Shown here piece after piece: positions 1 to 6,486 of a DNA stretch of 12,137 bases. Below the pieces are notes generated by a model. It saw only the letters and a program-made list of their open reading frames with translations. It made no database searches and was not told the DNA's origin. Every line of letters begins with the position of its first letter. Position 1 is the first letter of the stretch. Both the position numbers and the translations under genes were made by a program. Source of the stretch: Cyanobacteria bacterium UBA11370 (GTDB lineage Bacteria; Cyanobacteriota; Cyanobacteriia; Cyanobacteriales; Coleofasciculaceae); NCBI GenBank assembly GCA_003486645.1, contig DNGI01000115.1, positions 10,338 through 22,474 on the forward strand, in the 5' to 3' direction.

Positions 1-30
1 CCCAATCCGTTGCCACATCCGTTGCCAAGA

Positions 31-1164
31 ATGACTTCTAAAATCTTACAAATAGAAAACCTAACCGTTAGTTTTGACGGATTCAAAGCCCTCAATAACC
101 TCAACTTCACGATGGATACCGGGGAGTTGCGGGTAATTATTGGCCCAAATGGGGCAGGAAAAACCACATTTTTAGATGTCATTACTGGGAAAGTTCAACC
201 CACTCAAGGACGGGTACTCTTCAAAGGACGCAATGTACGGCGTTTGTCAGAAGATAAAATTGCACGGCTAGGAATTGGTCGCAAATTCCAAACCCCCCGT
301 GTTTACCTTAACCTCACTGTTCGAGAAAACTTAGATTTAGTTTGTAATCGCCATAAAAATGTTTTTTCGACCTTATGGGGTCATGCTTCTGTATCAGAAC
401 AACGTACTGTAACAGGGTTATTAGAAACCATTGGTTTAGTTGCCAAAGCAGATTTACAAGCAGATTTACTTTCTCATGGCGAAAAGCAACGCTTAGAGAT
501 TGGAATGTTAGTCGCCCAGTCGCCCGATTTATTACTCGTCGATGAACCTGTAGCAGGATTGACAGATGAAGAAACCGAAAATATTGGGGACTTACTGTTA
601 GCTTTGGCAAAGAGTCATTCCATAATTGTAATTGAACATGATATGGAATTTGTCCGACAAATTGCGCGAAAAGTAACTGTACTGCATGAAGGTTCGGTAT
701 TATATGAAGGTTCAATTGAAGATGTACAGAATGACCCGCGTGTGATAGAAGTTTACTTGGGGCGACCGCCATCTATCAATGCCGATCAGATGAAAATGCT
801 ACGGATTGTTGCTGCTATGGCATGGTCGGATGGAAATCTGGCGCGGGAGGAAGCTGATTTAATAATATCTCAGTTTAGTAAATTGTTTTCTAGCGAGATA
901 GAAGAACAAGAAAAATTGCAAGCTGAATTAAAAGATTATCTCGTGCAAAATGTCCCGATTGATGAATTAGTTTCTCAAATTGAAAGCCCAGAAGAACGCG
1001 AATTGATTTTGAAGTTAGGGTATGAAGTGATTAGTGTAAGTTCCCGTAATCCTAATGAACCTAATATTAATGAAGAAGAAACTATCGCTTACAAACGACT
1101 CGTTAAGCTTTTCAATTTACCAGAAGAGGTAGTCAAGCGTTTGGAGGTAGAAACTGGAGAATGA
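31..1164 (+). CDS. urtD: Urea ABC transporter ATP-binding protein UrtD with C-terminal TerB-like extension
   Basis: ATPase subunit of the high-affinity urea importer UrtABCDE, acting on the cytoplasmic face of the plasma membrane. Numbered from a TTG at base 10, the ABC domain spans about residues 8-256: Walker A GPNGAGKT (45-52), signature LSHGEKQR (from 154), Walker B ending in D178-E179, and H-loop H210. LIV-type ATPases usually read LSGGQ or LSHGE, and RKFQTPRVYLNLTVRENL is typical of UrtD. Residues about 260-384 are extra compared with the usual ~250-residue UrtD and look like a TerB-type helical domain, with an acidic SDGNLAREEADLI motif and a second acidic EPNINEEET segment. The ATG at 31 starts MTSKILQIENLTVSFDG, matching the family start. 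The frame is open to the window edge, so a longer protein cannot be excluded. The stop overlaps urtE by ATGA. urtABC should lie just upstream. The family call is firm; the role of the extension is unknown. Confidence 0.93.
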   Translation: MTSKILQIENLTVSFDGFKALNNLNFTMDTGELRVIIGPNGAGKTTFLDVITGKVQPTQGRVLFKGRNVRRLSEDKIARLGIGRKFQTPRVYLNLTVRENLDLVCNRHKNVFSTLWGHASVSEQRTVTGLLETIGLVAKADLQADLLSHGEKQRLEIGMLVAQSPDLLLVDEPVAGLTDEETENIGDLLLALAKSHSIIVIEHDMEFVRQIARKVTVLHEGSVLYEGSIEDVQNDPRVIEVYLGRPPSINADQMKMLRIVAAMAWSDGNLAREEADLIISQFSKLFSSEIEEQEKLQAELKDYLVQNVPIDELVSQIESPEERELILKLGYEVISVSSRNPNEPNINEEETIAYKRLVKLFNLPEEVVKRLEVETGE

Positions 1165-1901
1165 TTGTGGATAAAGATAATAACGCTACCTTAACCCAGT
1201 TAATGTTGGAAATTACTAATTTAAATGTTTACTATGGTGAGAGTCATATTCTCCGCAATGTTGATTTGAGCGTATCACCAGGACAAATGGTTTGTCTAAT
1301 TGGGCGCAATGGTGTAGGCAAAACGACGTTACTCAAAACGATTATGGGATTACTGAAACCTCGCACAGGCACAATTACCTTCGCAGGCGAACCTATCCTA
1401 TCTAAATCAACGGATCGTAGGGCAAAATTAGGAATTGGTTATGTTCCTCAAGGGCGAGAAATTATTCCTCGTTTAACGGTAAAAGAAAATCTTTTGTTAG
1501 GATTAGAAGCACGACGCGATCGCACCAATAATCAAGAAATTCCAGATGAAATCTTTAGTTTGTTTCCCGTCTTAAAATCCATGCTTTCTCGCATGGGTGG
1601 GGATTTAAGTGGAGGACAACAACAGCAACTAGCGATCGCCCGTGCTTTAATGGGAAAACCTCGATTACTCGTATTAGATGAACCGACTGAAGGCATTCAA
1701 CCCTCAATTATCCTAGAAATTGAAGCCGCCGTTCGCCGTATTATTGAATCTACTGGTATTTCCGTGTTATTAGTGGAACAACACCTGCATTTTGTACGGC
1801 AAGCGGATTGGTATTATGCCATGCAAAAGGGAGGGGTTGTCGCTTCAGGTTCCACGAGTGAACTGAGTAATGAAGTAATTCAGCGGTTTCTAGCAGTATG
1901 A
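1161..1901 (+). CDS. urtE: Urea ABC transporter ATP-binding protein UrtE
   Basis: Second ATPase of the urea importer, expected to pair with UrtD in the UrtBC permease complex. Complete ABC domain: Walker A GRNGVGKT (48-55), signature LSGGQ (150-154), Walker B LLVLDEP with D174-E175, and H-loop in LVEQHLHF. The segments NVYYGESHILRNVDLSV and GLLKPRTGTITF are characteristic of UrtE. The start at 1161 overlaps the urtD stop (ATGA) and has GGAGG at 1143-1147, which supports translational coupling. An internal ATG at 1203 (MLEITNLNVYYGES) matches the usual family start better, so the first 14 residues may be an extension. The length of 246 residues (232 from 1203) is normal. It is the last gene of the operon: an inverted-repeat element begins at the base after its stop. 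Confidence 0.95.
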   Translation: MIVDKDNNATLTQLMLEITNLNVYYGESHILRNVDLSVSPGQMVCLIGRNGVGKTTLLKTIMGLLKPRTGTITFAGEPILSKSTDRRAKLGIGYVPQGREIIPRLTVKENLLLGLEARRDRTNNQEIPDEIFSLFPVLKSMLSRMGGDLSGGQQQQLAIARALMGKPRLLVLDEPTEGIQPSIILEIEAAVRRIIESTGISVLLVEQHLHFVRQADWYYAMQKGGVVASGSTSELSNEVIQRFLAV

Positions 1902-2003
1902 TAAGCTGTCATGCATTTAATTTGTATATCCTCACACCCCACACCCCACACCCCACACCCTTTTCAAAAATTTCAATGTCCAATTTAAATGCGTCTTAGC
2001 TTA
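1902..2003. repeat. Clasped C-rich element E1 (inverted repeats around heptad array)
   Basis: The left arm at 1902-1924 reads TAAGCT, five bases, GCATTTAA, TTTG. The reverse complement of the right arm at 1981-2003 reads TAAGCT, five bases, GCATTTAA, ATTG, so about 18 of 23 positions match at identical spacing. The core holds the ACACCCC heptad array. It starts at the base following the urtE stop, so in RNA it would form a stem-loop at the end of the urt transcript and could act as a terminator or 3'-end stabiliser. There is no clean poly-U tail, and the terminator role is inference. Confidence 0.6.
1934..1960. repeat. Heptanucleotide tandem repeat (ACACCCC)x3.9
   Basis: Three perfect copies of ACACCCC followed by ACACCC. 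Heptameric short tandem repeats (STRR type) are well known in filamentous cyanobacteria. On the minus strand this reads as four G-runs of 3-4 separated by TGT, a canonical G-quadruplex pattern. Confidence 0.9.
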
Positions 2004-2238
2004 CCTTGTCCTAGCAACTGCTGACACATCAAATTCACATCCCTGACATATACGGGTTGTATCGTTTATAGAGATAAGCATCTACCAAATAGAACGAGGT
2101 GGGAAGCAAGGCAAATTAGGTACTCTCCCTCTTTTTCCCTTACCAAGTTGAGATACCGCAGGCGGAGGACTGGCAGGGTTAGGGAGGAATTTTAAAGATT
2201 TATCCAAGAGGTCTAATATAGAGAAGGAAAGGGAGACA

Positions 2239-2263
2239 AATTTTCATTTTTGAAATGAAAATT
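2239..2263. promoter_or_regulatory. Perfect 11-bp inverted repeat, 3-base loop
   Basis: AATTTTCATTT (2239-2249), loop TTG, AAATGAAAATT (2253-2263). The symmetry is exact. It overlaps the candidate -35 hexamer of the downstream kinase, so it could be a regulator site as well as an RNA hairpin. No T-run follows it, which argues against an intrinsic terminator. Confidence 0.5.
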
Positions 2264-2278
2264 ATATTCAATTAGATA
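2250..2278 (+). promoter_or_regulatory. Candidate promoter for the orphan histidine kinase
   Basis: TTGAAA at 2250-2255, 17 bases, then TAGATA at 2273-2278. The -35 is close to consensus and the spacing is ideal; the -10 is weak (3 of 6 positions). A start here would give a 5' leader of roughly 130 bases before the ATG at 2418. Confidence 0.3.
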
Positions 2279-2417
2279 ACATCGATATGGCAAGGTAAAG
2301 GGATATTTAGTATCAGTCTAGTGTAATTTAAATTTTCCCCACTCCCTAATTAATAACCTTTTTTCGGTGTTTTGCATATAGTTGAAAAATGACTCTATCC
2401 GATTTGCCCTTTGTCTT

Positions 2418-4199
2418 ATGCAACACTCCCAATCTGGTATCCTTAGTAACACTCAAACCTCAAATCGTTCTCAGAAAACTGATCAAGTTAGTCGAGTCAC
2501 CACTCCTAAACTCTGGATTAACCGCCTAACCCGTCGCTGGAGTATTCATCAAAAAATCGGTTACGGATATTTTTTAGCGGTTGGAATTGCCGTGATGGGT
2601 ACTACCGTCGGGTTAATCGTCGGAGAATACTATGATGAAGGGGCAAGGGAGGCTTTAGAAATTACTCATGAACGGTTGGATCGGATAGGTCATTTAGAAA
2701 AAGCTTTTACTACGGTAAAGTGGCATCAGCAACAGTTAATTTATCTAACTAAAAAAAAGACCCCTGAACTACAGCATATTATAGAATTAGATAATAGTAT
2801 TATTAAGGCTGAACAGCAACTGTCTGAGCTTAAATTAAGTTTAAAAAAACAGCCACCTCTACCCGGTTACGATGCAACAACATCAAAAGGATTGGTAGCA
2901 ACCTGCGATAAAGAATTGTTAGCGTATCATCAGTTAGTTGAATCTCTCTTAGAGAAATTTGATGCCCAGGCTCTTATAACAGAAAAGATTGAAGGAGTAC
3001 AGCCCATCTTATTAACAACTATCGAAGAAGAGTTATCACCTCAATTTGCCCAACTTTCTACCAGTTTAGCACAACTCATTGAATCTACAGAAGCTCAACA
3101 GAAGCAAGCAACCTATACGTTTAAAAAAGCTAAAGTTTTACGAGGCAGTATTATTGCAGCGAGTATGATGCTATCAATGGCAATTGCTGCCGCTTTAGCC
3201 TTCTATACAAGTCGAGAGATTGCTCGTCCAATTCAAGCTGTTACCCGTGTTGCCCAGCAAGCTACTCAAGACGGGAATTATGATGTGCAAGCCCCTGTTA
3301 CAACTGAAGATGAAATTGGCGTATTAGCCACCTCTCTTAATCATCTCATTGAACGAGTTTCCACTCAAATTCGAGAGCTAAAACAAGCCCAAGTTCAATT
3401 GCTCCAAAGTGAAAAAATGTCGAGTCTAGGGCGGATGGTAGCCGGAATCGCTCATGAAATTAATAACCCCGTTAACTTTATCTACGGCAACCTTACCTAT
3501 GCTAATGAATATACCCAAGATCTTTTGGAACTCTTACATCTTTATCAACAGCACTATCCCAACCCATTGCCCGAAATTCAAAACAAAATAGAAGAAATTG
3601 ACCTCGATTTTTTAAGCGCAGATTTGCCGAAAATTGTAGATTCCATGCAGGTAGGAGCAGAACGTATCCGCCAGATTATTCTATCTTTGCGAAACTTCTC
3701 TCGTCTTGATGAGTCAGATCGGAAACGGGTTAATATTCATGAAGGAATTGACAATACATTGTTAATTATGAGTCCTCGCCTAAATCAGGGTATTGAGGTG
3801 ATCAAGCAGTATGATAACTTGCCTTTAATTGAATGCTATCCAGCTCAACTCAATCAAGTCTTCATGAATATTATTAGCAACGCAATTGATGAATTGTTGG
3901 CGAATACAAAATTATCGCTAAAGCAGATTTGTATTCAAACTAAACTCATTGAATGCAACAAAATTGAGGTAACTATTTGCGATAATGGATCTGGCATTCC
4001 TCCAGAAATTCTGGATAAAATATTTGATCCCTTTTTCACAACTAAGCCTGTGGGACAAGGGACGGGTATGGGATTAGCAATTTCTTATCAAATTATTGAG
4101 AAACATAACGGCAAAATAGAGGTGATTTCTGAATTGGGGCAAGGCGCAAAATTTGTTGTTAATTTACCCATAGAACCGAGTTTATTAAAGAAGTCGTAA
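2418..4199 (+). CDS. Membrane sensor histidine kinase with HAMP domain
   Basis: Two-component sensor kinase, 593 residues from this ATG. Order: short cytoplasmic N-terminus; TM1 about 51-70 ([18 protein letters not shown]); an extracytoplasmic helical segment about 71-243; TM2 about 244-263; HAMP about 265-318; coiled coil; HisKA with phospho-acceptor H346 in [12 protein letters not shown]; HATPase with N-box [10 protein letters not shown] (N488), G1 box DNGSGI (522-527) and G2 box GTGMGLAIS (from 548). The [14 protein letters not shown] insertion after the H-box is typical of cyanobacterial kinases of this class. There is no receiver domain and no response regulator in the window, so it is an orphan here and its signal is unknown. 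A TTG at 2382 would add 12 residues and sits just after an in-frame stop. Neither start has a clear Shine-Dalgarno; ATG is preferred. Confidence 0.92.
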   Translation: MQHSQSGILSNTQTSNRSQKTDQVSRVTTPKLWINRLTRRWSIHQKIGYGYFLAVGIAVMGTTVGLIVGEYYDEGAREALEITHERLDRIGHLEKAFTTVKWHQQQLIYLTKKKTPELQHIIELDNSIIKAEQQLSELKLSLKKQPPLPGYDATTSKGLVATCDKELLAYHQLVESLLEKFDAQALITEKIEGVQPILLTTIEEELSPQFAQLSTSLAQLIESTEAQQKQATYTFKKAKVLRGSIIAASMMLSMAIAAALAFYTSREIARPIQAVTRVAQQATQDGNYDVQAPVTTEDEIGVLATSLNHLIERVSTQIRELKQAQVQLLQSEKMSSLGRMVAGIAHEINNPVNFIYGNLTYANEYTQDLLELLHLYQQHYPNPLPEIQNKIEEIDLDFLSADLPKIVDSMQVGAERIRQIILSLRNFSRLDESDRKRVNIHEGIDNTLLIMSPRLNQGIEVIKQYDNLPLIECYPAQLNQVFMNIISNAIDELLANTKLSLKQICIQTKLIECNKIEVTICDNGSGIPPEILDKIFDPFFTTKPVGQGTGMGLAISYQIIEKHNGKIEVISELGQGAKFVVNLPIEPSLLKKS

Positions 4200-4200
4200 T

Positions 4201-4219
4201 TTGTTGTTTGTTGTTTGTT
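4201..4219. repeat. Short heptad repeat TTGTTGT x2.7
   Basis: TTGTTGT at 4201-4207 and 4208-4214, then TTGTT. It sits directly after the kinase stop. It resembles the heptameric short tandem repeats of cyanobacteria and is the second heptad array in the window. Confidence 0.55.
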
Positions 4220-4398
4220 AAGTTTTAAGTAAGTACGTTTGATACGCACTATTACATTCCATCCCCCCATCTATCCAAAAATTCGTAAATTTTCGGAAGG
4301 ATAGTATTGAAAACGGCTTTCTCTCGGTAAATTCACGGTTTCATCGCTATTGCCAACATTCCTATAATTCTGCCAGTTAGTCCAAAAGGAATAAAGCC

Positions 4399-4671
4399 AT
4401 GTATAAGAATGAGTTAATTTTAAACAATACTCAAAACAACGGTGTTGATGCTATTTTACAATATACTGATAAGTTATCTATCGATGAAAAAGCTGAATTG
4501 ATTGAGCGCTTGCTAGATGAAGAATCCGGTTTGATGGTAGTATCTGCAACAACGGATTTACCCGATTATATTATTGCTCAGACGAATTTATTATCGATGA
4601 AAGGGTTGGCGTATGTATGGAAAGCGATCGCCAATCGAATGCTTTATGAAGAAAATACGTCTATACGCTAA
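4399..4671 (+). CDS. Small hypothetical protein, 90 residues
   Basis: I do not recognise a family. The start is well supported: AAGGA at 4386-4390 lies 8 bases before the ATG. The protein has a polar N-terminus, then a probable helix-turn-helix-like run (DAILQYTDKLSIDEKAELI), a short hydrophobic stretch GLMVVSA and a C-terminal helix (LAYVWKAIANRML). No membrane segment, cysteines or signal peptide are present, so it is probably soluble. A HIP1 octamer at 4624-4631 lies inside the coding sequence. It lies 200 bases after the histidine kinase on the same strand and converges on the tRNA pair. Codon use looks like that of the neighbours. It could be a small regulator or adaptor, but nothing shows this. 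Confidence 0.7.
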   Translation: MYKNELILNNTQNNGVDAILQYTDKLSIDEKAELIERLLDEESGLMVVSATTDLPDYIIAQTNLLSMKGLAYVWKAIANRMLYEENTSIR

Positions 4672-4701
4672 TTCGTATATCAATCTTCCCAACTCAAACC
4701 A

Positions 4702-4773
4702 AGCCCGTGACGAGGATTGAACTCGTGACCTCACCCTTACCAAGGGTGTGCTCTACCACTGAGCTACACGGGC
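4702..4773 (-). tRNA. trnT-GGT: tRNA-Thr (GGT)
   Basis: On the minus strand the acceptor GCCCGTG pairs with CACGGGC. The D-arm is GCTCAGTGGTAGAGC, and the anticodon stem CACCC/GGGTG encloses TTGGTAA, giving anticodon GGT. The T-arm is ACGAG TTCAATC CTCGT. It is 72 bases with discriminator T. The CCA end is not encoded. It lies 54 bases downstream of tRNA-Tyr and is probably cotranscribed with it. Confidence 0.97.
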
Positions 4774-4827
4774 ACACTACTTTTAATTTAGAGCCTAAGT
4801 CTAAATTATAACTGATATTTTTTGTGG

Positions 4828-4909
4828 TGGGCCGGGCTGGATTTGAACCAGCGTAGGCGTAGCCAGCGGATTTACAGTCCGCCCCCATTAACCACTCGGG
4901 CACCGACCC
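4828..4909 (-). tRNA. trnY-GTA: tRNA-Tyr (GTA), class II
   Basis: On the minus strand the acceptor GGGTCGG pairs with CCGGCCC (one T-G wobble and one C-G). The anticodon stem GCGGA/TCCGC encloses CTGTAAA, giving anticodon GTA. There is a long variable arm (GGC TAC GCC), and the T-loop is TTCAAAT. Discriminator A is followed by an encoded CCA (4825-4827). Tandem Tyr-Thr tRNA genes are a known bacterial arrangement. Confidence 0.97.
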
Positions 4910-4928
4910 ATTTGTTCCACGGACATTA

Positions 4929-4958
4929 ATAGTAGCAGAACTGAATCTCAAATTTCAA
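4929..4958 (-). promoter_or_regulatory. Promoter of the tRNA-Tyr/tRNA-Thr unit
   Basis: On the minus strand, TTGAAA (4958-4953), an 18-base spacer, then TACTAT (4934-4929). The predicted start near 4922 is about a dozen bases before the tRNA-Tyr 5' end, a fitting distance for a tRNA leader. It is the best promoter match in the window. Confidence 0.65.
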
Positions 4959-5048
4959 CGTTTTCTGGCTAATTGACTAAATTTTTGCTCAGGACTTACG
5001 CCTTGGCGGTTCCTAGCGACCCAAAAAACCTATTGTTGCCAATTTGTA

Positions 5049-5168
5049 ATGGGTGTCAAAAGCCGACTTGCGATCGCAACCGGGAACTGGATACTCCCAC
5101 AACCCATGTTGGCAGGAACTTTGGCATATATCCTCCCAATGGGGGTAGTCGGATTAAAAATGGTATAG
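5049..5168 (+). CDS. Possible small membrane peptide, 39 residues, or fragment
   Basis: An ATG at 5049 opens a 39-codon frame ending at TAG 5166-5168. After a short basic start (MGVKSRLAIATGN) it encodes an almost uninterrupted hydrophobic stretch (WILPQPMLAG then TLAYILPMGVVGLKMV), long enough for one membrane helix. The frame stays open upstream of the ATG to at least 4983. There is no Shine-Dalgarno, and a HIP1 octamer lies within it at 5070-5077. The alternative frame 4973-5176, starting from TTG, has no protein-like features. It may be a small membrane protein, the remnant of a larger one, or chance. I do not recognise a family. Confidence 0.3.
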   Translation: MGVKSRLAIATGNWILPQPMLAGTLAYILPMGVVGLKMV

Positions 5169-5171
5169 TAA

Positions 5172-5177
5172 TATAAT
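5172..5177 (+). promoter_or_regulatory. Candidate -10 element (TATAAT) for the 5218 regulator
   Basis: A perfect TATAAT, 40 bases before the ATG at 5218. No good -35 lies 16-18 bases upstream (the sequence there is GTCGGA/TCGGAT), so it would need an activator, or the match is chance in AT-rich DNA. Confidence 0.35.
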
Positions 5178-5217
5178 AGATTTTTTATACCCCTCTTTAG
5201 CCAAGATCGCCAATTGT

Positions 5218-6039
5218 ATGAGTGTTGTTGTCAATTCGAGTCGTATCAATCCGTCTTTCAACTCTCATTTCAAGTCTCAAGTGATATCTTATGGCAGAAT
5301 TTCGGTTGATATGGATTCATGCCAAGTTACTTATGATGGCACAATAGTTCCCCTACTTCCGAAAGAATATAGTCTATTATTATTTTTTCTCAAATATCCC
5401 AATCATGTTTTAAGTTATGAAGCGCTAATAGAAGGGATTTGGGAATTTGATAAATGTCCTACCCATAGTAGTATTCGATCCCATATCAAAGGATTGAGAA
5501 AAGCGTTTAAGAAAGCTGATGCTCGTGCTGAAGCTATCATTGAAACTGTCCATGGTGTGGGATATCGATTAAAACTTTTACCGAAAGATAAACTGATTAA
5601 TTCCCTGATTTCACCTTCCCTTTCTCTAATGACAGGATTACTGCAAGCTAAAGGATTAGAATATTTGGTAATTAATGAAGAATTTATAATTAAATCTATA
5701 TCCCCAGGTTTAGAGAATTATTGTGATTATCCGGAAACGTTGAAACTTGGTATTCAAGCAACAGAAGCTTTTCCGGAGTTTGTGGGATTTGAAAAATTTT
5801 TCAAATCTATTCTTACTAAAGAATGTAATAATCTTATAGTCAAAGCGATCGCCAGAGCAGCTAATCCGCATAGACCTGCATATATCAATTTCTATGTAAT
5901 GACCGATGATTCAACCTTCTTAGATGAACAAGAAGATAAACTTTTATTTGTTTTCTTTGAGGATGCGTCTGAACAGATGCTTTACAAGCAACGACTCGTT
6001 CAACTAGAAAATGAATTTTATTTAACGCGAGAAGTCTAG
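5218..6039 (+). CDS. Winged-helix transcriptional regulator with C-terminal PAS-like domain (paralogue 1)
   Basis: Probable one-component DNA-binding regulator, 273 residues. Residues about 25-118 form an OmpR/PhoB-type C-terminal effector domain placed at the N-terminus: LLPKEYSLLLFFLKYPNHVL, the W75 region, recognition helix SSIRSHIKGLRKAF (84-97) and the wing IETVHGVGYRL. There is no receiver domain and no phospho-acceptor aspartate. Residues about 146-255 look PAS-like: EYLVINEEFIIKSISPGLENY resembles the PAS N-terminal strand pattern, and FFEDASEQMLYKQRLVQ resembles the D-I-T-E-R exit motif. About half of the aligned residues are identical to the 9871 protein. No signal peptide or membrane segment. 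The start lacks a Shine-Dalgarno but aligns with the paralogue. A tnpB remnant begins within a few bases of its stop, so the C-terminus may have been trimmed. The DNA-binding call is firm; PAS is an inference from pattern. Confidence 0.87.
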   Translation: MSVVVNSSRINPSFNSHFKSQVISYGRISVDMDSCQVTYDGTIVPLLPKEYSLLLFFLKYPNHVLSYEALIEGIWEFDKCPTHSSIRSHIKGLRKAFKKADARAEAIIETVHGVGYRLKLLPKDKLINSLISPSLSLMTGLLQAKGLEYLVINEEFIIKSISPGLENYCDYPETLKLGIQATEAFPEFVGFEKFFKSILTKECNNLIVKAIARAANPHRPAYINFYVMTDDSTFLDEQEDKLLFVFFEDASEQMLYKQRLVQLENEFYLTREV

Positions 6040-6042
6040 GAA

Positions 6043-6057
6043 TGTAGCAGTTCTCAA
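6043..6057 (+). repeat. Short dispersed repeat, copy A (inverted partner at 9119-9133)
   Basis: TGTAGCAGTTCTCAA here matches, 13 of 15 bases, the reverse complement of 9119-9133 (TATAGCGGTTCTCAA). The two copies lie just outside the two ends of the ethylene-receptor-like kinase gene. The match is short, so confidence is limited. Confidence 0.35.
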
Positions 6058-6397
6058 ACCCAACACTGGAGCAACAAGTGCTACTATCTCAGCATTTTGG
6101 TTGTGCTAGATGGTGGTGGAATTACGCTCTGAATAAGTCAATTGAGACTTACGTAGAAATTGACCGTTGGTTCCCCAGTTCTAAACTCTGTTCTAATTGC
6201 TATTACCAAATTAATGAGTTGCCACTTGATATTAGAGAGTGGATTTGTCCCAATTGTGGTACTCATCACGACCGAGACGGTAATGCCGCAACAAATATCA
6301 GAACAGAAGGTATCAGAATGCTACAGACGGATGGAACAGCCGTCTCTGCTAACGGAGGGGAAGTAAGACCAAAGTTGGGACGTAAGTCCGTTCTGAT

Positions 6398-6428
6398 AGC
6401 GAAGCGGGCGAGCGTACCCGCTCGACGG
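6398..6428. repeat. GC-rich palindrome inserted in the tnpB tail
   Basis: CGAGCG (6409-6414), loop TACC, CGCTCG (6419-6424) is a perfect stem. A second pairing, AGCGGG with CCCGCT, overlaps it. The segment is much more GC-rich than its surroundings and interrupts the usual TnpB tail, changing it to AKRASVPARRHSP. It looks like one of the small palindromic dispersed repeats common in cyanobacterial genomes. Confidence 0.5.
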
Positions 6429-6454
6429 CATTCCCCCATGATGTTAGAAGCCTA

Positions 6455-6478
6455 CACTATAGTCGCTTCGACTTAGTG
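6455..6478. repeat. IS right-end hairpin
   Basis: CACTA, bulged T, AGTCG, loop CTT, CGACT, TAGTG: a 10-bp stem with one bulge, 12 bases before the presumed cleavage tetranucleotide TCAA. Subterminal imperfect hairpins are the transposase recognition structures of IS200/IS605 elements. The tnpB remnant's stop codon lies in the 3' arm. Confidence 0.65.
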
Positions 6479-6486
6479 TGGGTAGT

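Larger units (their letters stand above)
2004..2381. other. Long non-coding leader before the orphan histidine kinase
   Basis: About 380 bases without a supportable gene. It contains a pyrimidine-rich run near 2126-2140, a matching AGGGAGA at 2230-2236 (inverted partner of TCTCCCT at 2126-2132), a perfect 11-bp hairpin at 2239-2263 and a promoter-like pair at 2250-2278. I do not recognise a known riboswitch or small RNA here. Confidence 0.5.

Noticed and set aside
1927..1938. Resemblance to the Yfr1 small RNA motif (CTCCTCACAC-like)
   Set aside because: The match is only the start of the ACACCCC repeat. The two flanking Yfr1 stems and a terminator U-run are missing.
4230..4245. Possible NtcA site GTA-N8-TAC
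   Set aside because: The spacing here is GTA-N7-TAC, so it does not fit the NtcA consensus.
4274..4295. Hairpin with AAAATT/AATTTT arms upstream of the 90-residue protein
   Set aside because: It is a short AT stem with a mismatch and no T-run. Such pairs are common in this base composition.
4662..4679. TATACG-CTAATT-CGTATA hairpin between the small gene and the tRNAs
   Set aside because: The stem is only 6 bp, AT-rich, with no T-run on either side. It is too weak to call a terminator.
4694..4951. 85-codon minus-strand frame
   Set aside because: It is a translation through the two tRNA genes.
4973..5176. 67-codon plus-strand frame from TTG
   Set aside because: It begins in the common cyanobacterial intergenic sequence TCAGGACTTACGC, has no Shine-Dalgarno and encodes no recognisable protein. 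The overlapping frame at 5049 is more protein-like.
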